DNA from: DASXTS01 sp036505275
GTDB lineage: Bacteria; Actinomycetota; Actinomycetes; Mycobacteriales; Pseudonocardiaceae
Direction of reading: 5' to 3'
Assembly (NCBI GenBank): GCA_036505275.1
Contig: DASXTS010000346.1
Coordinates: forward strand, 1-18,057
Length of the DNA: 18,057 bases
Shown here: positions 6,237-13,975 of the stretch, in pieces
How the letters are laid out: each line of letters begins with the position of its first letter
How positions within the stretch are numbered: the first letter of the stretch is position 1
Made by a program: the position numbers and the translations under genes
The notes under the pieces: model-generated
What the model saw: only the letters and a program-made list of their open reading frames with translations
The model's database searches: none
Told to the model about the DNA's origin: nothing

Positions 6237-7705
6237 CAGCCGGCCCCCTGCAGCACGGCCTGCATCACGGCGCGGCCGATGGGCGCGGCCAGCGAGCCGC
6301 CGGTAGCCTCCAGCCCGCGGTCGCCGCCGCCCTCGACCACCACCGCGACGGCCACCTGCGGCTTGTCGGCCGGCGCGAACGCCACGTACCAGCCGTGCGG
6401 CGGATTGGCCTTGGGATCGGCGCCGTGTTCCGCGGTCCCGGTCTTGGACGCCACGGTGACCCCCGGGATCTTGTCGCCGCGGGTCCGGACCTCGGACTGG
6501 ATCATCATGTCGCGGATCTTCTCGGCGATCTCGCGGTCCATCGCCCGCTCGGCGCGCTGCGGACCGTACCTCTCGAGGTCCTTGAGGTCCGGGTCGGTCA
6601 GCTTGGACACCAGGTACGGCGTCATCCGCTCGCCGCCGTTGGCGATCGTCGCGGCGATCATGCAGTTCTGCAGGGGGGTGAGCCGCACGTCGCGCTGGCC
6701 GATGCCGGACTGGGCCAGCGACGGCTGGTCCTCGATCGGGCCGATCGAGGACGGCGCAACCTGAAGCGGCACCTGAAGGTCCTGCTGGCCGATGCCGAGC
6801 AGCTCGGCCTGCCGGCGCAGCCGGTCCTCGCCGATGTTCATCGCCAGGGTGGCGAACGCGGTGTTGCACGAGCGCGCCAGCGCGTCCTTCAGCGGCACCG
6901 TGTCACCCGGCCCGCACCGCGAGCCGTTGAAGTTCTCCAGGTCGGCGTTGCTGCCCGGCAGCTTGATCACCGGGGCCGCCGGGAGCTGGCTGTTCTCGTC
7001 GAAGTCGCCTGATGCCAGCGCCGCCGCGGTGACCACGAGCTTGAACGTCGAGCCGGGCGGGTAGGTCTCGCGGACGGCCCGGTTGGCGATCGCCCGGTCG
7101 CCCGAGTTGAACTCGTTCCACGCCTGCTGCTGTGCCTTCGGCTCCGCCGAGGCCAGCCTGCTCGGGTCGTAGGACGGAGTGGACACCATGGCCAGGATCT
7201 CGCCGGTGTCCGGCCGGATCGCGACCACCGCGCCGCGGAACCCGCGGGCGGTCATCTGCTCGTACCCGGTGCGCTGGGCACGCTGGTTGATGGTCAGCAC
7301 CACGTTGCCGCCGCGCAGGTCCCGGCCGGTGACCAGGTCCGACAGCCGGCGGACGAAGAGCAGGTCGTCGGAGCCGTTGAGCACCGAGTCCTCGACCTTC
7401 TCCACGCCGCCGGCGCCGTACAGCGTCGAGTAGTAACCGGTGACCGGGGCGAAGACCGCGCCGTCGGCGTACTGTCGCTGGAAGCGCAGCTGGCTGTTGT
7501 CGGTCTCCTTGGACAGCGCCAGCGGGGCACCCTCGGCGACGATCTGGCCGCGCTGACGGGAGTACTCCTCGATCAGCACGCGCGCGTTGCGTGGGTCGGC
7601 CCGGTAGTCATCCGCCTTGATCACCTGCACGAAGGTGGCGTTGGCCAGCAGCAGCACGATCATCCCCATCACCGCGAGGGCGACCCGGCGCAGCGGCGTA
7701 TTCAC
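6236..7705 (-). CDS. pbpA: Class B penicillin-binding protein, transpeptidase PbpA
   Basis: A peptidoglycan D,D-transpeptidase of 489 aa that crosslinks strands made by its SEDS partner RodA. The GTG start at 7705 overlaps the rodA stop by 4 nt (GTGA); the open frame extends further upstream but there overlaps rodA. One membrane anchor lies at about 8-28, followed by a dimerisation/pedestal region (about 35-155) with the RGQI motif. The transpeptidase domain carries all three catalytic motifs: STFK with Ser219 and Lys222, SCN at 279-281, and KTG at 421-423. The length matches mycobacterial PbpA (Rv0016c). Placement between rodA and pknA is the conserved order. Coupled translation with rodA suits a fixed RodA-PBP ratio. 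Confidence 0.96.
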   Translation of the reverse strand: MNTPLRRVALAVMGMIVLLLANATFVQVIKADDYRADPRNARVLIEEYSRQRGQIVAEGAPLALSKETDNSQLRFQRQYADGAVFAPVTGYYSTLYGAGGVEKVEDSVLNGSDDLLFVRRLSDLVTGRDLRGGNVVLTINQRAQRTGYEQMTARGFRGAVVAIRPDTGEILAMVSTPSYDPSRLASAEPKAQQQAWNEFNSGDRAIANRAVRETYPPGSTFKLVVTAAALASGDFDENSQLPAAPVIKLPGSNADLENFNGSRCGPGDTVPLKDALARSCNTAFATLAMNIGEDRLRRQAELLGIGQQDLQVPLQVAPSSIGPIEDQPSLAQSGIGQRDVRLTPLQNCMIAATIANGGERMTPYLVSKLTDPDLKDLERYGPQRAERAMDREIAEKIRDMMIQSEVRTRGDKIPGVTVASKTGTAEHGADPKANPPHGWYVAFAPADKPQVAVAVVVEGGGDRGLEATGGSLAAPIGRAVMQAVLQGAG

Positions 7706-9204
7706 GGCGCCGCCCCAGCGGCTTCGGCCGGCCCCGATGCCGACCCGGGTGCCGACCCGGGTTCTGATGGCCGGGCGACCAGCTCGGTGCGGGCCTCGGC
7801 GATCGGCGTGTGCGGCCGCGGCCGAGTGGGCCGTGTGGCCGGTCGGCGGGCCGCGTCCGAGATCCGCAGCAGCAGCGCCACCAGCGCGTAGTTCGCCACC
7901 AGCGACGAGCCGCCGTAGGACAGGAAGGGCGCGGTGAGCCCCGTCAGCGGGATGAGCTTGGTCACGCCGCCCACGACGACGAAAACCTGCAGGGCGAAGA
8001 CGAACGACAGGCCGGCGGCCAGCAGCTTGCCGAAGGTGTCCCGCACGGCCAGCGCCGACCGCAGCCCGCGGGTGGCCAGCAGCAGGTAGACCATGAGCAC
8101 GGCGGCCAGCCCGACCAGCCCGAGCTCCTCGCCGACGGTGGCCACGATGAAGTCGGTCTTGGCCAGCGGCACCAGGTCGGGCCGGCCGGCGCCGAGGCCG
8201 GTGCCGCCGACCCCGCCGGTGCCCATCCCGAACAGCGCCTGGCCAATCTGGAAGCCGCTGCCGGTGAAGTCGGCGAACGGGTCGAGCCACGTCTGCACCC
8301 GCACCTTGACGTGGCCAAAGAGCTGGTAGGCGACGAGGCAACCGCCCATGAAGAACGCCAGCCCGACGACCAGCCAGGACGACCGCTCGGTCGCCACGTA
8401 CAACATCATCAGGACGACGCCGAAGTACAGCAGTGAAGTGCCGAGGTCCTTCTCCAGCACCAGCACGCCGACCGAGAGGCCCCACGCCACGATCAGCGGC
8501 GCGAGGTCACGCGCCCGCGGCAGCTCCATGCCGAGGATCCGCTTGCCGGCCGTGGTGAACAGATCCCGCTTGGTGACGAGAAAGGCGGCGAAGAAGATCA
8601 TTACAAGGATCTTGGCGAACTCGCCCGGCTGGATGGAGAACAGGCCGTCCACCTTGAGCCAGATCTTCGCCCCGTTGACCTCCGAGATGGACGACGGCAG
8701 CAGGCCGGGCAGTGCCAGCGCGCCGAGGCCGGCGAAGCCACAGGTGTAGCCGTACTTCGCCAGCGTGCGGTGGTCGCGGACCACCACCAGTACGGCGACG
8801 AACAGGGCCAGCGCGATGGTCGTCCACCAGACCTGCCGGGGCGCGTCGGGCGGGGGCACCGGCAGGCCGAGGTCGGTGGCGCGGCGCAGCTGCGCCAGGT
8901 CGATCCGATGGATCAGCACCAGGCCGAGGCCATTGAGCAGGGCCACGCACGGCAGCATCAGCGGGTCGGCGTAGGGCGCGAGCAGCCGCACGGCGATGTG
9001 CGCCACCGCGAACAGCGCGAGGTACGCGGCCCCGAGGTAGAGCAGCTGCCTGGTCAGCGTCTGCTCCAGGTTCGCCTCGACCAGCACCAGAGCGCTGGTG
9101 GTGATCACCGCGGCGAACGCGAGCAGCACCAGCTCGACGCCCCGACGGGTGGGCAGTCTCGGCGCTGGGGCCGCGGCGACCGGGACGGCGGGGGCGACCG
9201 ACAT
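7702..9204 (-). CDS. rodA: SEDS-family peptidoglycan glycosyltransferase RodA/FtsW
   Basis: A polytopic membrane protein of 500 aa. SEDS proteins polymerise lipid II into glycan strands and work with a class B PBP, here encoded next. The first hydrophobic segments run at about 22-42, 52-74 and 82-99, with more to about 448, consistent with a multi-spanning SEDS fold. Family signatures are present: IQPGEFAKI (191-199), EKDLGTSLLYF (251-261) with the conserved Asp253, DFIVATVGEELG (351-362), and PLTGLTAPFLSYGGSS (419-434). The last 50 residues form an Ala/Pro/Arg-rich cytoplasmic tail. The ATG at 9204 overlaps the pstP stop by one base (TGATG). The symbol follows the locus order; FtsW is a paralog usually found in the dcw cluster, so RodA is the better name. 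Confidence 0.95.
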   Translation of the reverse strand: MSVAPAVPVAAAPAPRLPTRRGVELVLLAFAAVITTSALVLVEANLEQTLTRQLLYLGAAYLALFAVAHIAVRLLAPYADPLMLPCVALLNGLGLVLIHRIDLAQLRRATDLGLPVPPPDAPRQVWWTTIALALFVAVLVVVRDHRTLAKYGYTCGFAGLGALALPGLLPSSISEVNGAKIWLKVDGLFSIQPGEFAKILVMIFFAAFLVTKRDLFTTAGKRILGMELPRARDLAPLIVAWGLSVGVLVLEKDLGTSLLYFGVVLMMLYVATERSSWLVVGLAFFMGGCLVAYQLFGHVKVRVQTWLDPFADFTGSGFQIGQALFGMGTGGVGGTGLGAGRPDLVPLAKTDFIVATVGEELGLVGLAAVLMVYLLLATRGLRSALAVRDTFGKLLAAGLSFVFALQVFVVVGGVTKLIPLTGLTAPFLSYGGSSLVANYALVALLLRISDAARRPATRPTRPRPHTPIAEARTELVARPSEPGSAPGSASGPAEAAGAAP

Positions 9205-10637
9205 CAGCCAGCCTGTCGACAGTCTTTGCCGGGGACCTGCACGGGAGGGGACGGACTGGCGGACTGCACATCGGACGGCACGGCGGTCTGGGTCGGCTGG
9301 CCCTCGGCCGGCGGGCTCGCGGGCGGTGGGCTCTCGGTCGGCTGGCTCGCCACAGCTGTGGGCCCGGTCGTGGGTGCCGGCGTGGTCGTCGCCAAGGGCT
9401 CACCCGCCCGCGGGCACGGCGGCAGCAGCTGCTCGGTGCGCAGCCGCCGCACGTCGGCCCTGGCCTTCTCCAGGCTGTCCACCTCGGCGAAGCCGTCGCG
9501 CACCCGGACCTGTGCCGTCTGCTGCAGGTCGGTCAGCGCGATCTCCTCGCAGCCAGTTTCCTTCGGCGGGCAAGCGGTCTCGTACACCTGGTGCAGTGGC
9601 ACGCCCAGCACTGTGCCCTTCAGCCCGCGGTAGATGACCACCTGGCCGCCCGACTCGCCGACGAAGTAGTAGCGGAACAGCAGCACCCGGCCGGCCAGGG
9701 TGGCGGCGAGCACCATGGCCAGCGCGACGATCGCCACCAGCAGCACGCGGATCCGGCGGCGGCGGCGCGCGCCGGGATCGGCCGCCGGACCGGCCACCGG
9801 CGGTGGTGGCTTCGGGCGGGGCAGGGTCGTCGCCGAGGCGCGGGCCGCCGCCGAGTTCGGCGGCGCCTGCTCGTTGCCATCGCCGGCGGCACCCCCGACG
9901 ATCGGGGCGTCCTCGCCGTAGTCGATGTCCACCACGTCGGCCACGATCACCGTGACGTTGTCCGGACCACCGCCCTTGAGCGCCAGCTCGATGAGCCGGT
10001 CGGCGCACTCCTGCGGGTCGGGGATCCGCAGTGCCTCGGCCAGGGTCTCGTCGCTGACCACACCGGAGAGGCCGTCGGAGCACAGCAGATACCGGTCGCC
10101 GGGGCGGGCCTCGCGGACCGCGAGGCTCGGCTCGAGCTCGCGGCCGGTGAGCGCCTTGAGCAGCAGCGACCGCTGCGGGTGGTTGGCCGCCTCCTCGTAT
10201 GTGATCCGGCCCTCGTCGATCAGAGACTGGACGAACGTGTCGTCGTGGGTGATCTGGGTCAGCCGGCCGTCGCGCATGAGGTAGGCCCGCGAGTCGCCGA
10301 CGTGTGCGAGGCCGAGCCGGCTGCCGGCGAACAGCACGGCGGTCAGCGTGGTGCCCATGCCGTCCAGGTCCGGGTCGCCGCCGACCAGCTCGCTGATCGC
10401 GGCGTTGCCCTGCTCGATCGCGTCGCCGAGGTCGCCCAGCAGGTCGCCGCCGGGATCCTCGTCGTCCAGCGGCGCCAAGGCGGCGATCACGACCTTGGAT
10501 GCCACCTCGCCGGCCGCGTGCCCGCCCATGCCGTCGGCCAGCGCGAGCAGCCGCGGTCCGGCGTACACCGAGTCCTGGTTGTTCTGCCGGACCAGGCCCC
10601 GGTCACTGCGGGCGGCGTAACGAAGTACCAGGGTCAT
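9204..10637 (-). CDS. pstP: PP2C-type Ser/Thr phosphatase PstP
   Basis: A metal-dependent protein phosphatase of 477 aa that removes phosphates placed by PknA and PknB. The cytoplasmic PP2C domain (about 3-236) shows the family motifs: early Asp22 in NNQDSV, DGMGGH (35-40), GMGTTL (93-98), HVGDSRAY (112-119), CSDGL with Asp188, and GGPDNVT with Asp226. A Pro/Ala linker and a basic RRRRR stretch precede one membrane helix (about 297-320). The outer part (about 325-477) is larger than a simple anchor: a folded-looking segment to about 410, then a Thr/Pro/Ser-rich tail. It holds four cysteines (356, 363, 408, 473). The start is ATG 10637, overlapping the fhaB stop by 4 nt (ATGA). Matches the conserved phosphatase gene of this locus (Rv0018c type). 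Confidence 0.96.
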   Translation of the reverse strand: MTLVLRYAARSDRGLVRQNNQDSVYAGPRLLALADGMGGHAAGEVASKVVIAALAPLDDEDPGGDLLGDLGDAIEQGNAAISELVGGDPDLDGMGTTLTAVLFAGSRLGLAHVGDSRAYLMRDGRLTQITHDDTFVQSLIDEGRITYEEAANHPQRSLLLKALTGRELEPSLAVREARPGDRYLLCSDGLSGVVSDETLAEALRIPDPQECADRLIELALKGGGPDNVTVIVADVVDIDYGEDAPIVGGAAGDGNEQAPPNSAAARASATTLPRPKPPPPVAGPAADPGARRRRRIRVLLVAIVALAMVLAATLAGRVLLFRYYFVGESGGQVVIYRGLKGTVLGVPLHQVYETACPPKETGCEEIALTDLQQTAQVRVRDGFAEVDSLEKARADVRRLRTEQLLPPCPRAGEPLATTTPAPTTGPTAVASQPTESPPPASPPAEGQPTQTAVPSDVQSASPSPPVQVPGKDCRQAG

Positions 10638-11080
10638 GAGCGCAGCTCGATCACCGTCTTGCCGATGCGGATCGGAACGCCGGGCGGCACCCGAGTGGGA
10701 CCAGTGACCTTAGCCCGATCCAGGTAGGTGCCGTTCGTTGACCCAAGATCTTCCACGAACCAGTCGCCGCCGGAGAAGGACAGTCTCGCGTGTCGCGTCG
10801 AGGCGTAGTCGTCGTCCAGCACGAGCGTTGAGTCGTCGGCGCGGCCGATCAGGATCGGTCGCCCGTCCAGCGATACTCTCGTACCGGCCAGTGCACCGTG
10901 CGTGACGATCAGCTGCCGGGCCGCCCGGCCCCGCCGCACCTGGCGCCGCGGCGGCAGTGTGGCCCGCAGCCCGGACACCGCGTACAGATCTGAGCGCACC
11001 ACGCGCAGTGCGGCCAGCACGAACAGCCAGAGCAGGGCGAGAAACCCGGCTCTGGTCAGCTGAAGTACCAGCCCCTGCAC
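10634..11080 (-). CDS. fhaB: FHA-domain membrane-anchored protein FhaB/FipA
   Basis: A 148-aa protein with an N-terminal membrane helix (about 8-27) and a C-terminal FHA domain (about 56-146) that binds phosphothreonine. FHA core residues are present: Gly79-Arg80 in LIGRADD, the Ser94-Thr-Arg-His motif (94-97) and DLGSTNGTYLD (111-121). The start MQGLVLQLTRAGFL is the typical FhaB N-terminus; it is a GTG at 11080 with GGGAG about 8 nt upstream. In mycobacteria FhaB (FipA) links PknA signalling to the FtsZ/FtsQ division machinery. It overlaps pstP by 4 nt and follows fhaA after 31 nt. The symbol is by synteny and domain layout. Confidence 0.95.
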   Translation of the reverse strand: MQGLVLQLTRAGFLALLWLFVLAALRVVRSDLYAVSGLRATLPPRRQVRRGRAARQLIVTHGALAGTRVSLDGRPILIGRADDSTLVLDDDYASTRHARLSFSGGDWFVEDLGSTNGTYLDRAKVTGPTRVPPGVPIRIGKTVIELRS

Positions 11081-11111
11081 GTGCTGAGTCTCCCGCGTGG
11101 TGCGCCGGGGC

Positions 11112-12263
11112 TCAGCTCTGGGTGCGGAAGACCAGCGACGAGTGCCCCACCCGGATGACGTCGCCGTCGCCCAGCTGCCAGGTCTGCACCGGCTGGCCGT
11201 TGACGGTGGTGCCGTTGGTCGAACCGAGGTCGGACAGTATCGCGCCGTGGCCGTCCCAGCTGATCTCGAGGTGCCGGCGGGACACCCCGGTGTCCGGCAA
11301 CCGGAACTGGGCGTCCTGGCCGCGGCCGATCACGTTGGCCCCGGGCGTGAGCTGGTAGCTGCGGTTGGATCCGTCGTCGAGTTGCAGGGTCGCGGTGAGT
11401 TGGCGCTGCCCGGTCTGCACCGCCGGCTGCGCGTACCCGGCCTGGTAGCCACCCGGTGCCGACGGCGGCCCGCCGTAGCCGCCGGGCTGGCCGTAGCCGG
11501 GGTCGTAGCCCGGCTGCCCGTAGCCCGGCTGCCCGTAGCCCTGCTGACCGTAGCCGGGGTCGTAGCCGGGCTCGTAGCCTTGCCGCCCGTAGCCCTGCTG
11601 CCCGCCGTAGTTCGGGTCGTAGTAGCCCTGCTGCCCGCCGTAGTTGGGGTCGTAGTAGCCCTGCTGTGCGGGAGCGCCGTACGGACCACCCTGTTGGCCG
11701 CCGTAGTTCTGGTCGTAGTAGCCCTGGTGCTGCGGTGGGCCGTAGTTCGGGTCGTAGCCGCCGTGCTGGCCCTGTTTGCCCTCGTCGTAGCCGTGCTGGC
11801 CCCGCTGTTCACCATCGGGGTACTGGCCGGGTGGCTGGCTCATTGATGGGTCTCCTGCATTGCTGTGGGTGGACGCCCGGCGCACGGATGCGTCGGGGTC
11901 GACGGACGAGCTGGTGCGGAACTGTCCGGTGTACAGCGCCTCGGAGCGCTGTAGTGAGACTACGACGTGACCGTAGGTCTCCCAGCCGTGCTCGGCCAGG
12001 TGCTCGGACACGCAGTTGGCGAGCAGCCTGGTGATCTCCTGTTCGTCGCTGGCCAGCTTCTCGTGATCGGTTGGGCCGAGCGTCACCACGTAGTGGTTCG
12101 GCGCCAGCAGCCGGCCGCCGGCGAGCTCCTGAATGTTGTCCTCGGCCTGCCGCTGCAGGGCGAGCGCCACCTCCTGTGGCACCACCTGACCGCCGAAGAC
12201 CCGAGCGAACGCGTCGCCGACCATACCCTCAAGGCGGCGTTCGAAGCGCTGCACGAGGCCCAC
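11112..12263 (-). CDS. fhaA: FHA-domain protein FhaA with DUF3662 domain and Tyr/Gly/Gln-rich linker
   Basis: A cytoplasmic phosphopeptide-binding scaffold of 383 aa. The N-terminal DUF3662 domain (about 1-118, starting MGLVQRFERRLEGMVGDAFARVF) is followed by a long low-complexity linker (about 140-285) of repeated GYYDPNYGGQQ and GYGQPGYDPGYGQ units. The C-terminal FHA domain is at about 288-381, with Gly313-Arg314, Ser328-Arg-Arg-His331 and DLGSTNGT (345-352). The GTG start at 12263 has GGAAGG about 7 nt upstream. In mycobacteria FhaA binds phosphorylated partners of PknB and the MviN-FhaA complex, affecting lipid II flipping. It is the first gene of the minus-strand operon, with its promoter in the short gap to the tRNA. 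The linker resembles prion-like domains in composition; that resemblance is by eye only. Confidence 0.95.
   Translation of the reverse strand: MGLVQRFERRLEGMVGDAFARVFGGQVVPQEVALALQRQAEDNIQELAGGRLLAPNHYVVTLGPTDHEKLASDEQEITRLLANCVSEHLAEHGWETYGHVVVSLQRSEALYTGQFRTSSSVDPDASVRRASTHSNAGDPSMSQPPGQYPDGEQRGQHGYDEGKQGQHGGYDPNYGPPQHQGYYDQNYGGQQGGPYGAPAQQGYYDPNYGGQQGYYDPNYGGQQGYGRQGYEPGYDPGYGQQGYGQPGYGQPGYDPGYGQPGGYGGPPSAPGGYQAGYAQPAVQTGQRQLTATLQLDDGSNRSYQLTPGANVIGRGQDAQFRLPDTGVSRRHLEISWDGHGAILSDLGSTNGTTVNGQPVQTWQLGDGDVIRVGHSSLVFRTQS
11480..11760 (-). repeat. Degenerate tandem repeats encoding the FhaA linker
   Basis: This coding stretch contains units of about 33 bp that encode QGYYDPNYGGQ, with two near-identical neighbours at about 11591-11656 and weaker copies toward 11740. 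Shorter 15-bp units encoding QPGYG lie at about 11497-11535. All remain in frame. The G/C-rich repeats could allow length change of the linker by slippage. Confidence 0.75.
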
Positions 12264-12307
12264 GGCGATCCTTCCTCTCCAGGTCCGTTCCAGACTTTCG
12301 TGACCCG

Positions 12308-12313
12308 ATCGTA
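12308..12313 (-). promoter_or_regulatory. Putative -10 element of the fhaA-pknB operon
   Basis: On the minus strand the hexamer TACGAT fits TANNNT and lies 44 nt upstream of the fhaA GTG. Initiation about 7 nt downstream would leave a leader of about 38 nt that holds the GGAAGG ribosome-binding site. No good -35 is visible, and no other promoter was identified inside the tightly packed operon. Confidence 0.35.
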
Positions 12314-12366
12314 TCCGTGTCGCTCCCGGCGGACATTGGGGTCGTATTCCGCTCCCGCGGGCGTGC

Positions 12367-12372
12367 TAACCT
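12367..12372 (+). promoter_or_regulatory. Putative -10 element of tRNA-Leu
   Basis: TAACCT fits the TANNNT pattern and ends 13 nt before the first base of the mature tRNA, leaving a short 5' leader for RNase P. No convincing -35 hexamer is seen at the expected distance. Confidence 0.45.
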
Positions 12373-12385
12373 CCGTTGGCTGCTC

Positions 12386-12468
12386 GGGCGAGTGGCGGAA
12401 TGGCAGACGCGCACGGTTCAGGTCCGTGTGTCCGGAAGGACGTGAGGGTTCAACTCCCTCCTCGCCCA
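12386..12468 (+). tRNA. tRNA-Leu (anticodon CAG)
   Basis: All four arms fold by eye. The acceptor stem is GGGCGAG (12386-12392) with CTCGCCC (12461-12467), discriminator A at 12468. The D stem is GCG (12395-12397) with CGC (12408-12410). The anticodon stem is CACGG (12412-12416) with CCGTG (12424-12428); the loop TTCAGGT carries CAG at 12419-12421, reading CUG, the main Leu codon in GC-rich genomes. A long variable arm (GTCC-GGAA-GGAC, 12430-12441) marks a class II tRNA, and the T stem is GAGGG (12444-12448) with CCCTC (12456-12460) around TTCAACT. CCA is not encoded. It lies divergent from fhaA, which I recall as a recurring arrangement in actinomycetes, and converges on the AbiEii pseudogene 9 bp away. 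Confidence 0.97.
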
Positions 12469-12477
12469 CCCCTCTGG

Positions 12478-13298
12478 TTAGTGCCAGCGCTGGCCTATCG
12501 GGTCCCACGAGCCCGTCGCCGAACCGTCCAGCAGCGGGTTCAGGAATGGGCTTACGGCAGCGACCGCCGCGTCGAGAGTGGCTGGGATGTAGCCATAGCA
12601 GCGGCGGGCCTCGGCGGCGTAGCCGGGCGTCCACAGGTTGACGTCCGGAGCGCGGAAGCGGGCCGGCAGTCGCAGACCTCGGCGTCGGGCTTCGGAATGC
12701 AGGGCGGCGAGCGCGCTTGACGCGTCGACGTGAACGGCCGCGGGCAGCACCACGAGGTCGACAAGATCCTTGTATCGCGTCGACGGCAGGCCGGTCGGGC
12801 CGTACCTCTCGAACGTCGCGACCACCTTGTCCGTGATGTGGTCGACGAGCGGGTAAGCCAGATACCAGGTTCGCCTCAGGCCTGGAATGGGCACGTCGGC
12901 CAGCGGCCGGACCGGGTCGGGCGTGCCGGTCATATGCGCACCGTCGGCGACGAGGTCGACGTGGAATTGGGCGAACTTCTGCGGACCGATGAACGCCGCG
13001 GCCGGCAGGCGGACGCCGTCCACGCCGTCGGCGATCGGCCTGCTCGGTCCGATGGTGAAGGTGAACCAGTCGTTCCGCTTGGGTGGCTACCCGAAGGTCC
13101 AGCGCGGGCGATGAGGGCAGCGGCGCCCTTCAGCACCCAGCCATCGTCGAACTCGTACAAGCGCGCCAGCAGGCGGTCATAGGCGAACTGCCGGTGCAGG
13201 TCGGCCAGCGGCCACGGACCGTGCGGCGCCGCCACCCGCCGCAGCCGGTCGGTCACCGCTCGACGCAGCGCCATCGGGCTTGCGTAACCGCTGCTCAC
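12478..13298 (-). pseudogene. AbiEii-type nucleotidyltransferase toxin, inactivated by internal deletion and frameshift
   Basis: Two frames together encode one AbiEii/AbiGii-family toxin. The first runs from GTG 13298 (MSSGYASPMALRRAV) through LLARLYEFDDGWVLKGAAALIARAG, the family's N-terminal region and motif I. Near 13085-13095 the match stops. It resumes in another frame as NDWFTFTIGPSRPIADGVDG, then FAQFHVDLV, KVVATFERYGP, STRYKDLVDLV and the C-terminus, stop TAA 12478. The second frame has an in-frame TAG just before it resumes. The span of 821 bp is not divisible by three. The RxTxDiDl nucleotidyltransferase motif expected between motif I and the DWF segment is absent, so bases were deleted, roughly 20-30 codons judged from family memory. 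Family members transfer nucleotides to targets and arrest growth; this copy should be inactive. The GTG overlaps the antitoxin stop by 4 nt (GTGA). Confidence 0.8.
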
Positions 13299-13969
13299 GC
13301 GCGGGCCTCCTTGAGCCAGGCCGAGCGCTGCGGGTCGCCTGTCAGCTCGAGGAGGCGGCTGAGCAGGGAGAATCCGTCGTGGCGGGCGAGTCCGTAGCGC
13401 GCGGCGTGCGGCGCGATCGCGCCGGCGACCGATCGTGGGTGGTCGGCGCCCTGGCGTAGGGCGTCCGCGACAACGTGCCCGACAGCGGCCGGATCCTCGC
13501 GCTCGGCCAGGAGGTCGGCGGCTATCCGCCGTGGGCGGGTGACGGGAAGCCCCTCCAAGGCCGTCCATTCGGGCCGTTCGAGGTGCCCACGGTGCAGCCG
13601 GACATCGGCTCGTCTGGTCTGGCGGCGCACCGGCAGGACGAACTCGTGCCGATCCGCCGGCAGGTGCCCGAGGCCGTACACGCTGGCCGCGGACCGGTGT
13701 GACACCGCCCCAAGATCGACGCCACGGTCCCACGCCGGAAGGTGTGGAGCTAGCTGAAGCCACGCCGCCCGCAGTTCGAGATGGTCCGCCGGTGGGGTGC
13801 CGCGCAGCCGGTAAACGCCTCGGGCCACCCGGTCCAGCACCCCCTGCGATCTCAGCCGCGAGATCGTCGACCAGGCCACCCCGATGGACTCGGCCTGATC
13901 CTTCGTGATCAAACCCCACTGGTCCTCGGCGAGGTCGGCAAGGGTTGTGAGGGTAACCGCCTTGGCCAT
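13295..13969 (-). CDS. AbiEi-family antitoxin / transcriptional regulator
   Basis: The antitoxin half of a type IV AbiE toxin-antitoxin locus, 224 aa. The N-terminal winged helix-turn-helix (about 8-58, GLITKDQAESIGVAWSTISRL then GVLDRVARGVYRL) is the AbiEi DNA-binding domain. The rest includes AVSHRSAASVYGLGHLP (88-104), EFVLP and LPVTRPRRIAADLL (141-154), typical of the family's C-terminal domain, which counters the toxin. Known AbiEi proteins bind inverted repeats in their own promoter and repress the operon. Here two dyads flank the putative promoter. The ATG at 13969 has no Shine-Dalgarno but a -10-like hexamer 6-8 nt away, suggesting a leaderless mRNA. No damage is seen, so it may survive as a stand-alone regulator or as protection against related toxins. 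Confidence 0.85.
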   Translation of the reverse strand: MAKAVTLTTLADLAEDQWGLITKDQAESIGVAWSTISRLRSQGVLDRVARGVYRLRGTPPADHLELRAAWLQLAPHLPAWDRGVDLGAVSHRSAASVYGLGHLPADRHEFVLPVRRQTRRADVRLHRGHLERPEWTALEGLPVTRPRRIAADLLAEREDPAAVGHVVADALRQGADHPRSVAGAIAPHAARYGLARHDGFSLLSRLLELTGDPQRSAWLKEARA

Positions 13970-13975
13970 TGCTGC

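Noticed and set aside
6237..6869. Upstream extension of pknA, giving a 715-aa open frame.
   Set aside because: It reads through pbpA out of frame as Arg/Pro-rich sequence; the kinase begins at the ATG overlapping the pbpA stop.
7706..8485. Upstream extension of the pbpA frame into rodA.
   Set aside because: The sequence is low-complexity shadow of rodA; the membrane anchor and pbpA homology start at GTG 7705.
11480..11760. Regularly spaced repeats that could suggest a CRISPR array.
   Set aside because: The units are in-frame, contiguous coding repeats with no unique spacers.
11097..11846. Plus-strand frame opposite fhaA with Val/Ala/Leu-rich, membrane-like sequence.
   Set aside because: It is the complement of the Tyr/Gly/Gln repeat and the FHA domain; the minus frame has clear domains.
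12483..12494. Perfect 12-bp palindrome GCCAGCGCTGGC just after the tRNA, considered as a terminator or attachment core.
   Set aside because: It has no loop or T-run, encodes the C-terminus of the toxin remnant, and no second copy was noticed.
12376..12720. Plus-strand frames running through the tRNA into the toxin region.
   Set aside because: They cross a well-folded tRNA and lie opposite recognisable AbiEii sequence.
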